Shown: positions 1 to 7,486, counted from the stretch's first letter. The stretch is 12,882 nt of DNA from FEN-1297 sp964618785 (GCA_964618785.1 CAZUCY010000108.1:1-12882), one strand, 5' to 3'. Made by a program: numbers and translations. Notes: generated by a model from the letters alone, not told the origin.

Positions 1-322
1 CTTTCCAGTTATAATAATAAAATGTGGAAACGGGATCATTATTATTATCTTCATTTATAATAACACGCGGATCAAACAATCCTTTTTTCTTCATGCTATA
101 ATTTTTGTTAAATATATTGCATAAAGCAGATTTTTTAAAGCCATTCCGTATTTTTATGGAGCCTTTGATTTTATTTTCTTGTAAATCAAATAGTTTAAAT
201 ACTCCTTTTGGGGAAATATCTTCGACCCATTTAAATTGTGCAGATTCATTTAAATCAAAAATATTATTGAAATTATTTTTAATAGCCGGTTTTTCTTCTA
301 ATCTTTTTTCCAACCAATCCAT
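1..322 (-). CDS. Hypothetical protein, 5' part (3' end outside window)
   Basis: The reverse strand is open from an ATG at 322-320 through 107 codons to the left edge. The start is chosen because GGGAGG at 336-331 lies 8 nt upstream, a strong ribosome binding site. The visible protein starts MDWLEKRLEEKP and is rich in Lys, Asn and Phe. It has no signal peptide or membrane segment, so it is probably cytoplasmic. A central stretch (KGVFKLFDLQENKIKGSIKI) alternates hydrophobic and polar residues like beta strands, and an Asp/Asn-rich segment (EDNNND) lies near the visible end. I do not recognise a family. The gene is divergent from the kdp operon and shares the 400-bp intergenic region. An open frame on the opposite strand over the same bases (105-356) has no ribosome binding site and reads as its shadow. 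Confidence 0.75.
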   Translation of the reverse strand, partial: MDWLEKRLEEKPAIKNNFNNIFDLNESAQFKWVEDISPKGVFKLFDLQENKIKGSIKIRNGFKKSALCNIFNKNYSMKKKGLFDPRVIINEDNNNDPVSTFYYYNWK

Positions 323-455
323 TTTTTCTTCCTCCCGATATTTTTTACAATGTTAAAACAATCAATTGAAATGCCAATTTATAGCGTTTTTGAATATTTG
401 GATTTTGCGTTATTTAACAGCTTTTATTCGTTAATAACTCTTGAAATAAATTATT

Positions 456-489
456 ACCATGTCATTTTGAAAACCACCATGTCATTTTG
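456..489. repeat. Tandem 14-bp direct repeat, 20-bp period
   Basis: ACCATGTCATTTTG occurs at 456-469 and again, identical, at 476-489. The start-to-start distance of 20 bp is about two helical turns, placing both copies on the same DNA face. This is the usual geometry for tandem response-regulator half-sites. The pair sits between two divergent genes, about 130 bp from one start and 230 bp from the other, so it could control either. No binding protein can be named from the sequence. Confidence 0.55.
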
Positions 490-516
490 GTAGGGTATCT
501 TTTTATTCAAATGTAT

Positions 517-526
517 TTTCCGGAAA
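517..526. promoter_or_regulatory. Palindrome TTTCCGGAAA, possible operator
   Basis: TTTCCGGAAA is a perfect 10-bp palindrome. Its flanks continue as an imperfect dyad, with GTATTT at 513-518 against AAATAC at 524-529. It lies 28 bp past the tandem direct repeat in the same divergent intergenic region. A repressor or activator site is plausible, but no known operator consensus is recognised. Confidence 0.3.
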
Positions 527-591
527 TACCGCATGGCATGAAGTTCGGCAATTTGATAAATAATTCATTCTTTCCATTTATTGCAACCTGC

Positions 592-606
592 TGGCATTTT
601 AATTGA
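592..606 (+). promoter_or_regulatory. Weak sigma-54-like promoter candidate for kdp operon
   Basis: TGGCAT, five bases, then TTGA resembles the -24/-12 consensus TGGCAC-N5-TTGC with the correct GG-N10-G spacing. It has mismatches at the last base of each box. Transcription would begin near 617, about 100 nt ahead of the first clear ORF of the kdp operon and just upstream of the possible leader ORF. No sigma-54 activator gene is in the window. No better sigma-70 -35/-10 pair stood out by eye. Confidence 0.2.
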
Positions 607-633
607 TTTAAATAGAACCTTGAAAAGGAAAAA

Positions 634-717
634 ATGAAATTGTATCAGCGGAAAAATCTTTTTTTCTATCGTCTCGGAATAAATAATTCTTATGCAAACC
701 TTAAAAAGGAGTTATAA
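634..717 (+). CDS. Possible 27-aa leader peptide ahead of kdp operon
   Basis: ATG at 634 is preceded by AAAAGGA at 623-629, four bases away. The frame runs 27 codons to TAA at 715-717, one base before the ATG of the next small ORF at 719. Its last codons (AAG GAG) therefore overlap the ribosome binding site of the next gene, which would give translational coupling. The peptide starts MKLYQRKNLFFYR, is basic and aromatic, and has no membrane segment. A frame this short could occur by chance in AT-rich DNA, and the peptide is not recognised. Confidence 0.25.
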   Translation: MKLYQRKNLFFYRLGINNSYANLKKEL

Positions 718-718
718 T

Positions 719-814
719 ATGAATATCGCAATTTGGCTTCCGACAATGTTTTTTCTTGGGATAGGGTTAATGGCGTTTTTTTATTGGTTCATAGATTTAT
801 GCGATAAAATTTAA
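719..814 (+). CDS. 31-aa membrane microprotein preceding KdpF
   Basis: ATG at 719 has AAGGAG 7 nt upstream. The 31-residue product starts MNIAIWLPTMFFLGIG and is almost entirely one hydrophobic helix (residues 3-25), followed by a short polar tail ending in DLCDKI. It would be a single-pass inner-membrane peptide. It lies 19 bp ahead of kdpF in the same transcription unit. It lacks the C-terminal PEKF motif of KdpF, so it is not a second KdpF copy. From memory, similar short proteins precede kdpF in some other genomes, but I cannot verify this here. An accessory or stabilising role in the Kdp complex is inference. The strong ribosome binding site and operon position make it likely to be translated. 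Confidence 0.7.
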   Translation: MNIAIWLPTMFFLGIGLMAFFYWFIDLCDKI

Positions 815-833
815 ATATAAAGGAGATATTATT

Positions 834-914
834 ATGATCTGGATAACAATAGTGGTAGCAGCTTTTCTGCTTGTGTATTTATTTGCGGCTTTAATAAGGC
901 CTGAAAAATTCTAA
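834..914 (+). CDS. kdpF: K+-transporting ATPase subunit KdpF
   Basis: This 26-residue single-helix protein starts MIWITIVVAAFLLVYLFAAL and ends in RPEKF, the hallmark C-terminus of KdpF. AGGAG at 821-825 lies 8 nt before the ATG. KdpF is the small lipid-like subunit that stabilises the KdpABC K+ pump in the inner membrane. It sits directly after the 31-aa microprotein and 60 bp before kdpA, the usual gene order. Length agrees with the family (about 25-30 aa). Confidence 0.9.
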   Translation: MIWITIVVAAFLLVYLFAALIRPEKF

Positions 915-974
915 TAAGGATTTCATAAATAAATGATTTTTTTAACTATAGTTAATTAAAAGGAGTGAAAAAAA

Positions 975-2804
975 ATGTTTCTACAAACCTGGTTTCTTCC
1001 CGCTATCCTGGTTGTGACGGCAGCTGTAATAGCCTTCCCGCTAAGCAGTTATTTAGCCTGGCTTATGGATGGGAAATATAAACCGCTCCCTGGTTTCAAA
1101 TGGTTTGAAACGAAATTGAATACAGGCGGGCAAAACTGGAAGCAGTATGTAGGTTCACTGCTGATTTTCAATACAGCCCTTTTTGTTTTTGGATTTTTTG
1201 TACTTGCGCTTCAACCCTGGCTGCCTATGAATCCTGATGGGAAAGGAATGCTTGCACCAACCACTATTTTTAACAGTGTTATTTCTTTCATGACGAATAC
1301 CGACCTGCAGCATTATTCCGGCGAAGTACATTTATCCAACTTTAGTCAAATATTCTTTGGTATAGCTAATCTTTTTATATCGGCTTCTATTGGGCTATGC
1401 GCATTAACGGCAATAATCAGGGCATTAAGAAGCGATGCAAAATTAGGCAATTTCTTTTTGGATATGTGGCGTGTTATAGTTTATGCCTTTGTCCCTGTTG
1501 CTTTTGCTTTCGCTCTTTTCTTCATAATAGAAGGAAGCCCGATGACATTTAACAGTTCATATCATGTATCAACACTGGAACCGGCTTCGCTTGGAACTGA
1601 TGCTACAGGCGCTTCAAAACAGCAGGCTATTATAGTCGGCCCTGTTGCAGCTTTTGAATCTATGAAAATGCTCGGTACCAATGGTGGCGGATTCTATGGA
1701 ATGAATTCGGCGCACCCATTTGAAAATCCAACTGACTGGTCCAACTTCTTTAACACTTTGGCTATGATGATGTTTCCTTTTGCACTTGTACTTATGTACG
1801 GCAAAATGCTTGGCAAAAAGAAGCATGGGCTTGTTATATATTCAGTCATGCTGCTATTGCTGGTTGGAACCATAGCCTGGTCTGTATACTTCGATACAAC
1901 AAAACCAAATCCTGGTTTAACATCTCATCCTCAAACCAGGACATATGAAATACCGAGCGTAACCGCACCGGAAGGGAAACAAATTATAATTCTTCCTGCA
2001 GTAGCAGGGCTGCCGGTAAATCAGCATCTTGGTAATCTTGAAGGAAAAGAGCTCCGTTTCGGAACTTCGGCAGGTGCAGCATTTGATGTTATAACAACAG
2101 ATTTTACATGCGGCGCTGTGAATGCAGAAGAAGACAGTATGAACCCGATGGCGAGCTTAGCGCCTATGGTCGGTATGTGGCTTAATTGTATCTTCGGAGG
2201 TAAAGGAGTAGGAATGATAAATATGCTTCTCTACGTAATCATAGCAATTTTTATAGCCGGAATGATGGTAGGGCGGACACCCGAATATTTGGGTAAAAAA
2301 ATCGGCGCAAGAGAAATGAAATTGGCAACTATTGCACTTTTAATTCATCCGCTAATGATCCTCTTCCCTACAGGATTATTTGCTGCAACAGCCTGGGGAT
2401 TAAAAGCAATAAGTAATGCCGGACCTCACGGACTTTCACAAATATTCTACCAGTTTTCTTCAGCATCAGCTAACAACGGATCTGCATTTGACGGCTTAGG
2501 TGTTGTATATGGTTTTTCTAACAATCCTAATCCGGCGCCCACTGCGGCTGCATGGGATGTTGCAGCAGGTATAGTCATGGCTGTAAGCCGATTTTTACCG
2601 ATTGTTGCCCCTGTAGCAATGGCTGCATTTCTCGGAGCAAAAAAAACCAGCCCGTTTGGCTTAGGTACATTACGCAGTGACAGCATAACGTTTGGATTTC
2701 TTTTAATTGCCACAGTCATTATCGTCGGCGCATTACTCTTTCTGCCTATTGCAGTTCTTGGACCGGTAGCAGAACATTTTGGACCAATTCCATTTGGCGG
2801 TTAA
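975..2804 (+). CDS. kdpA: K+-transporting ATPase subunit A (K+ channel-like)
   Basis: KdpA binds and conducts K+ in the inner-membrane KdpFABC pump and is related to the Trk/Ktr/HKT channel-like proteins. All four pore loops are visible: MTNTDLQHYSG (residues 106-116), GTNGGGF (234-240), TCGAV (378-382) and NNGSAF (500-505). The conserved blocks HPFENPT (248-253), NLEGKELRFG (354-363) and IAGMMVGRTPEYLGKKI (427-443) are also present. At 609 aa it is about 50 longer than the 557-aa E. coli protein. Much of the excess lies in a loop around residues 308-352 and in an Ala/Pro-rich stretch around 515-528. AAGGAG 9 nt upstream supports the ATG. It is followed by kdpB after an 89-bp gap. Substrate and role are secure from the filter motifs. 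Confidence 0.97.
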   Translation: MFLQTWFLPAILVVTAAVIAFPLSSYLAWLMDGKYKPLPGFKWFETKLNTGGQNWKQYVGSLLIFNTALFVFGFFVLALQPWLPMNPDGKGMLAPTTIFNSVISFMTNTDLQHYSGEVHLSNFSQIFFGIANLFISASIGLCALTAIIRALRSDAKLGNFFLDMWRVIVYAFVPVAFAFALFFIIEGSPMTFNSSYHVSTLEPASLGTDATGASKQQAIIVGPVAAFESMKMLGTNGGGFYGMNSAHPFENPTDWSNFFNTLAMMMFPFALVLMYGKMLGKKKHGLVIYSVMLLLLVGTIAWSVYFDTTKPNPGLTSHPQTRTYEIPSVTAPEGKQIIILPAVAGLPVNQHLGNLEGKELRFGTSAGAAFDVITTDFTCGAVNAEEDSMNPMASLAPMVGMWLNCIFGGKGVGMINMLLYVIIAIFIAGMMVGRTPEYLGKKIGAREMKLATIALLIHPLMILFPTGLFAATAWGLKAISNAGPHGLSQIFYQFSSASANNGSAFDGLGVVYGFSNNPNPAPTAAAWDVAAGIVMAVSRFLPIVAPVAMAAFLGAKKTSPFGLGTLRSDSITFGFLLIATVIIVGALLFLPIAVLGPVAEHFGPIPFGG

Positions 2805-2881
2805 CAATAGGAATCTAATAATAATTTTGTTTATGAATTATTACATAAAATAAAAAGAGAATTAAAAGATAATTTAGATTG

Positions 2882-2887
2882 AAAGGA
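2882..2887 (+). promoter_or_regulatory. Ribosome binding site that sets the kdpB start
   Basis: AAAGGA lies directly before ATG at 2888, leaving no spacer, but 6 nt before ATG at 2894. The in-frame TTG at 2879 lies upstream of the site and cannot use it. Initiation at 2894 is therefore preferred. Confidence 0.6.
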
Positions 2888-2893
2888 ATGTTC

Positions 2894-5050
2894 ATGGAAA
2901 ATGTCTCAAGTACTATCGAACCCGAAATAAAGACCGATACAAGCGACGGACAGTCTAAGAATCCGCACAAAATTAAGTCTCAAAAATTACTTGAAAAGAA
3001 AACCACAATTGCTGCATTAAAGCAGGCATTCATTATGCTTAGACCGGATATACAATGGAGAAACCCGGTTATGTTTGTTGTTGAAGTCGGCGCTTTTTTG
3101 ACTTTGTTTTTCATTCTGCAAACAGCATTTGTTGGTTCCGGCAGCCAGGTTCCCATCAGCTATTTTATTTCACTTGATGCATGGCTGTTCCTAACCGTTC
3201 TGTTCGCAAATTTTGCAACTGCACTTGCGGAGGCACGCGGCAAAGCTCATGCAGATTCACTCCGGAGAGTTCGTCATGATACAGTTGCTTATAAGCTAAA
3301 TTCAATTGGAAATTTAGATGTAGTATCATCAAATGATTTAAAACCCGGTGATATTGTAATAGTAGAAGCTGGTCAGATTATCCCCAGTGATGGAGAAATA
3401 ATTGAAGGAATAGCATCAATTGATGAATCCGCAATAACCGGTGAAAGTGCCCCCGTTATAAGAGAAAGCGGTGGTGACCGTTCAGGAGTTACCGGAGGTA
3501 CTATAGTCCTTTCAGACAAAATAAAAGTACAAATAACAAGTGGTGCAGGCGATTCTTTTTTGGATAGAATGATTGCTCTTGTTGAAGGCGCAATACGCCA
3601 AAGAAGTCCAAATGAAATAGCATTAACGCTTGTTTTATCAGCGTTTACACTTATTTTCCTAATTGTTGTTATACCGTTATGGCCAATGGCATGGAACGCC
3701 GAACAGTATATGACAACTTACCTTGGTTTATCACAGCCATTACACAGCCTTGGAACCGATATCCCTACTTTAGTTGCTCTGTTGGTATGCCTTATTCCAA
3801 CAACAATAGGTGCATTATTGGCAGCTATTGGAATCGCAGGAATGGACCGTGCATTACAGGCTAATATTATAGCAAAAAGCGGTAAAGCAGTTGAACTTGC
3901 CGGAGATATAGATGTTGTCCTATTAGATAAAACAGGGACCATAACGCTTGGCAACCGAAGGGCTGTAGAATTTATTTCTGCATTCGGGGTACCCCCTGCG
4001 GCTCTGGCAGACGCAGCGCAGCTTTCTTCCTTATCTGACGATACTCCTGAAGGGCGAAGCATTGTTATCTTAGCAAAAGAAAAATATCAGATACGCTCCC
4101 GTCAATTAAATAAATTAGGTGTTACATTTATTCCATTCAGCGCACAAACCCGCATGAGCGGAGTTGATTTACAGGACGGAAGGCGCATTAGAAAAGGTTC
4201 GGTTGATGCAATTGAATTATTTGTAAAAGAGCAGAATGGCAGTCTTCCCGCAGACGTCTATCGTGTGGTTGAGGAAATAGCAAAAACCGGCGGGACACCT
4301 TTAGTTGTAGCAGACAGGGAAAAAGTTCTTGGTGTTGTACACTTAAAGGATATTGTAAAAGCCGGTATTAAAGAACGTTTTGCTCATTTAAGGAAGATGG
4401 GTGTTAAAAGTGTTATGATTACCGGTGATAACAGGATTACTGCAGCCGCAATTGCCATTGAATCAGGTGTTGATGATTTTGTTGCCGAAGCAAAACCGGA
4501 AGATAAATTAGCCTATATCCGTAAAGAACAGGCTGAAGGAAAACTCGTTGCAATGATGGGCGACGGCACAAATGATGCTCCTGCCCTTGCACAGGGCGAT
4601 GTGGCATTAGCCATGAACGCAGGCACGCAAGCCGCAAAGGAAGCCGCCAACATGGTTGATTTAGACAGCGACCCGACCAAGCTAATAGAAGTAGTTGAAA
4701 TAGGTAAACAATTACTAATGACTCGAGGCGCACTCACTACTTTCTCAATAGCTAATGACGTAGCTAAATACTTTGCAATTATTCCGGCTCTATTTGCCGG
4801 TACGTTACCGTGGTTAAAGGTTATAGATATTATGCACCTGCATTCAGCTACTTCTGCTATAATGTCGGCGGTAATTTTCAATGCAGTTATTATCCCCATT
4901 TTAATACCTGTTGCGCTTAAAGGTGTTAAATACCGTGCACTCGGTGCAGATTCATTGTTACTGAGAAATTTATTATTCTGGGGCCTTGGAGGTGTAATAA
5001 TGCCATTCTTCGGCATAAAGCTTATTGATATTATTCTTACACTTTTATAA
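2894..5050 (+). CDS. kdpB: K+-transporting P-type ATPase subunit B
   Basis: KdpB hydrolyses ATP to drive K+ import with KdpA. Numbered from the ATG at 2894 (718 aa), it has an N-terminal RNPVMF block (56-61) and the actuator loop TGES (183-186). It also has the phosphorylation motif DKTGT (Asp345), the hinge GDGTNDAPAL (556-565) and NDVAK (621-625). The last of these carries the Asp and Lys that correspond to E. coli Asp583/Lys586 in TM5. IPTTIGALL (301-309) is the typical KdpB TM4 segment. The TGES serine that is inhibitorily phosphorylated in E. coli is kept. It has a polar N-terminal tail about 20 residues longer than the E. coli protein. kdpC follows after 40 bp. Function is secure. Confidence 0.97.
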   Translation: MENVSSTIEPEIKTDTSDGQSKNPHKIKSQKLLEKKTTIAALKQAFIMLRPDIQWRNPVMFVVEVGAFLTLFFILQTAFVGSGSQVPISYFISLDAWLFLTVLFANFATALAEARGKAHADSLRRVRHDTVAYKLNSIGNLDVVSSNDLKPGDIVIVEAGQIIPSDGEIIEGIASIDESAITGESAPVIRESGGDRSGVTGGTIVLSDKIKVQITSGAGDSFLDRMIALVEGAIRQRSPNEIALTLVLSAFTLIFLIVVIPLWPMAWNAEQYMTTYLGLSQPLHSLGTDIPTLVALLVCLIPTTIGALLAAIGIAGMDRALQANIIAKSGKAVELAGDIDVVLLDKTGTITLGNRRAVEFISAFGVPPAALADAAQLSSLSDDTPEGRSIVILAKEKYQIRSRQLNKLGVTFIPFSAQTRMSGVDLQDGRRIRKGSVDAIELFVKEQNGSLPADVYRVVEEIAKTGGTPLVVADREKVLGVVHLKDIVKAGIKERFAHLRKMGVKSVMITGDNRITAAAIAIESGVDDFVAEAKPEDKLAYIRKEQAEGKLVAMMGDGTNDAPALAQGDVALAMNAGTQAAKEAANMVDLDSDPTKLIEVVEIGKQLLMTRGALTTFSIANDVAKYFAIIPALFAGTLPWLKVIDIMHLHSATSAIMSAVIFNAVIIPILIPVALKGVKYRALGADSLLLRNLLFWGLGGVIMPFFGIKLIDIILTLL

Positions 5051-5090
5051 TTATTCAGTTAATGTTTAATAACATGAAGGATAAATTAAA

Positions 5091-6107
5091 ATGTTAAAAC
5101 AAATTAAGCAAAGTTTATTTTTATTGATGGTTCTTGTGGTTGTTTGCTGTATTATCTATCCGCTTATATTATGGGCTATCGGACAAACTGCTTTCCCATT
5201 TCAGGCTAACGGAAGTATGTTGACAGGACCTAAGGGAACCGTTGTTGGGTCAAAATTAATTGCACAGCCGTTTACAAAAGACGAATACTTTCAGCCGCGT
5301 CCATCGGCAGCTTCTTATGACGGCTCCGCCTCTTCTTCGTCCGCTCTTGGCGTTTCAAATTATGCATTACGTGGCCGGGTTGCTCAATTCCTTGGGCCAA
5401 TTGTAAAATATGACGGCGGATCAAAAGCCGGACAACTGGTTGCCCCGGATATAGAACAATGGTTCCAGCAGGATAAGTACCAGGGCAGCCCGCATGTCGT
5501 CGCTCAATGGGCAGATTTGCATAATAGTATGGCTGTTGCCTGGGTCAGTGCTGATTCAACACACGCACAATACGTAAATAATTGGTCTAAAGTGCATCCG
5601 GCAATAGTTGCACAATGGATAAAAGACAATCCTGCTACTCCGCAACCCGCTGCAACAGATCTCGCAATTGTCTTCTTTGAACATTTTTCAAAAGATAACC
5701 CTGGAACATTTCCATCCATTGTTACACAAAACGGAGTGGACGGCAAACCTCAGACTTCTATAGGACCTGTAAAAATAGGTACGGATATTCAATCAAATTT
5801 CTTTGATATGTGGCGGCAGGATCACCCTAATGTTGCTCTGCAGGACATTCCCGGCGACATGGTTACTACTTCGGGTTCCGGACTTGATCCGGACATAACT
5901 TTGCAAAATGCCAAATACCAGTTGGGCCGTGTATCTGCTAAATGGGCTGCTGATTTGAAACGAGATCAATCAAGTACTCGTAAAGAAATTGAACATATCT
6001 TAAATGATAATGCATCGGCTGCATTTGGCGGTATCGCCGGTGAGAAATTTGTAAACGTGCTTGAAGTAAACCTAGCACTTTGCAAATTGTACGGAACTCC
6101 AAATTAA
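5091..6107 (+). CDS. kdpC: K+-transporting ATPase subunit C with large periplasmic insertion
   Basis: KdpC is a single-pass protein needed for KdpFABC assembly and activity. The helix at residues 8-30 is followed by the family blocks FPFQANGS (35-42), VVGSKLIAQPF (51-61), YFQPRPSA (67-74) and, after a gap, TTSGSGLDPDI (259-269) and VNVLEVNLAL (321-330). At 338 aa it is far longer than the usual about 190. The excess is one block of roughly 150 residues between about 100 and 253, inside the periplasmic domain. It carries degenerate copies of an aromatic-x2-W/F-x3-[HN]P unit: FQQDKYQGSPHVVAQW (125-140), VNNWSKVHPAIVAQW (162-176), FFEHFSKDNP (195-204) and FFDMWRQDHPNVA (237-249). The reading frame is intact and both flanks are conserved, so this is a real variant. 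AAGGA at 5077-5081 supports the start. Confidence 0.93.
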   Translation: MLKQIKQSLFLLMVLVVVCCIIYPLILWAIGQTAFPFQANGSMLTGPKGTVVGSKLIAQPFTKDEYFQPRPSAASYDGSASSSSALGVSNYALRGRVAQFLGPIVKYDGGSKAGQLVAPDIEQWFQQDKYQGSPHVVAQWADLHNSMAVAWVSADSTHAQYVNNWSKVHPAIVAQWIKDNPATPQPAATDLAIVFFEHFSKDNPGTFPSIVTQNGVDGKPQTSIGPVKIGTDIQSNFFDMWRQDHPNVALQDIPGDMVTTSGSGLDPDITLQNAKYQLGRVSAKWAADLKRDQSSTRKEIEHILNDNASAAFGGIAGEKFVNVLEVNLALCKLYGTPN

Positions 6108-6172
6108 AGTTATATTCAAGAAATAGCGGAAAAATTAATTAAATTATTTATTCAAAAATAATCAGGACTAAA

Positions 6173-7297
6173 ATGAATTATTTATATAATACTTTATTAA
6201 AAATAATTCTAACTATCATTCTTTTGTTACTGCTTAGTTCAACGTTGCTTGTTGCCCAAACAAAGGATACAACGACCGCTGCAACAACAGCTGCGCCGAC
6301 AGCCAATCCTCTTTCAATTACCGGGTGTGTGGACGTTAACTTCAGTGAAAACTTCAACAACCCACTAAGCCGTACAAATGGTTACAGAAATTTTGATATT
6401 TCAGAAAACCAGTTTAACCTTAGCATGTCTAAAATTACATTTCAAAAGACTGTCAGCCCTGTCGGTTTCCGCGTTGACCTGGCTTACGGTGAAACCATGG
6501 ACGCTATCAACAATTCGTCAAGTTTTGGAACTGAATTGTCACTAAAGAATGTTGAGCAAGCATATTTAACCGCTGTTATTCCTTTCGGAAGCGGAATTAC
6601 GGTAAATGCCGGTAAAATGGTAACCCATATGGGCAGCGAAGTAATTGAATCTATCTCAAATATAAATTACAGCAGGTCTTTCCTGTTCGCTTATGCTATA
6701 CCCTATTGGCATACAGGAGTTTCAGCCGGTTACACATTCTGCCCGCAATTCAGCGCTAACCTTTATCTTTATAATGGGTGGAACAATGTAACAAATATAA
6801 ACACTGCTCAGACCTTAGGAGCAGAAATAACCTGGACTCCGGATTCCGTATTTACATTTATCGAGAATTGGATTGGCGGCGCCGAAGAACCTAACTCTAC
6901 TAATAAGAGGCATGTGTTTGATTCTATTTTCAATCTTCAGGCAACTGACGCTTTGTTTTTAACTCTGAATGCTGACTATGGACAGGAGTCCAACACTCCC
7001 GTTGGTTTAGCAGTCTGGAAAGGTGCGGCGCTAACAGGTAAATACACTATCGGCACCGTTTCAGCAATAGCTGCAAGAGGCGAATATTATTACGACCAAA
7101 ATGGATTTACTACCCTGACACCGCAGGCGCTTAAAGAGATTACTCTAACATACGAATACAAATTCGGCGGCAGTTTAGTTACACGCCTTGAATACAGAAA
7201 AGATTGGTCGGATCAGAACACATTTGAAGACAATGCAGGTAATTATACAAAAAATAATCAGAACACTATTCTTATCGGATCCGTTTATTCATTTTAA
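6173..7297 (+). CDS. BBP2/OmpL-like outer-membrane beta-barrel porin
   Basis: A signal peptide (residues 1-29: a long Leu/Ile-rich core ending LLVAQ) is followed by a Thr/Ala/Pro-rich linker (30-46). The rest is a beta-rich barrel of alternating strands with many Asn, Gly and Tyr, ending in aromatic YSF as outer-membrane proteins do. Features such as GFRVDLAYGE (98-107) and the repeated pattern of barrel strands and periplasmic turns match the putative beta-barrel porin-2 (BBP2, OmpL-like) family as I know it. At 374 aa its length is normal. It starts 65 bp after kdpC with AGGA 5 nt upstream, so it is probably the last gene of the kdp operon. A role in K+ passage across the outer membrane follows from context only. 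Family membership is fairly likely, and substrate is unknown. Confidence 0.75.
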   Translation: MNYLYNTLLKIILTIILLLLLSSTLLVAQTKDTTTAATTAAPTANPLSITGCVDVNFSENFNNPLSRTNGYRNFDISENQFNLSMSKITFQKTVSPVGFRVDLAYGETMDAINNSSSFGTELSLKNVEQAYLTAVIPFGSGITVNAGKMVTHMGSEVIESISNINYSRSFLFAYAIPYWHTGVSAGYTFCPQFSANLYLYNGWNNVTNINTAQTLGAEITWTPDSVFTFIENWIGGAEEPNSTNKRHVFDSIFNLQATDALFLTLNADYGQESNTPVGLAVWKGAALTGKYTIGTVSAIAARGEYYYDQNGFTTLTPQALKEITLTYEYKFGGSLVTRLEYRKDWSDQNTFEDNAGNYTKNNQNTILIGSVYSF

Positions 7298-7370
7298 GAC
7301 AAAATAATCAGATTATTAATATAAAGGATAATTAAATAAAGATTTAAATAATAGATAAAAATAGACTTCC

Positions 7371-7486
7371 GTGAGTATTAGTTTAAGCAAGCTCACCTTA
7401 TATTGTGTTTATTCAACGCAAATAATTTGGGAGAATTATATCTCCAGCATCAAAAACTTGAATTAAATCACTTAAGGTGAGTTTTT
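7371..7486 (+). other. Competing-stem element: long-range inverted repeat with internal hairpins
   Basis: AAGCTCACCTTA (7389-7400) pairs with TAAGGTGAGTTT (7473-7484), 12 bp including one G-U, and is followed by more T residues. The enclosed 72 nt hold two further hairpins: 7403-7409 with 7415-7421 (7 bp, 5-nt loop) and GGAGA/TCTCC at 7430-7434/7441-7445. Just upstream, GTGAG (7371-7375) can instead pair with CTCAC (7392-7396), which would break the long stem. It lies 74 bp after the porin gene and about 90 bp before the kinase. It may be the terminator of the kdp operon, an attenuator, or a small structured RNA. No known riboswitch class is recognised. Confidence 0.4.

Noticed and set aside
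323..718. c-di-AMP (ydaO/yuaA) riboswitch ahead of kdp
   Set aside because: Such switches precede K+ transport genes in some bacteria, but I saw none of the conserved GC-rich core segments here, and the leader after any likely promoter is too short and AT-rich.
2819..2843. Inverted repeat TAATAATT/AATTATTA between kdpA and kdpB
   Set aside because: Pure A/T stem of 8 bp with a 9-nt loop, expected by chance in this composition and without a T-tract.
2879..2893. TTG at 2879 or ATG at 2888 as kdpB start
   Set aside because: The only ribosome binding site, AAAGGA at 2882-2887, lies after the TTG and touches the ATG at 2888. ATG at 2894 has the right spacing.
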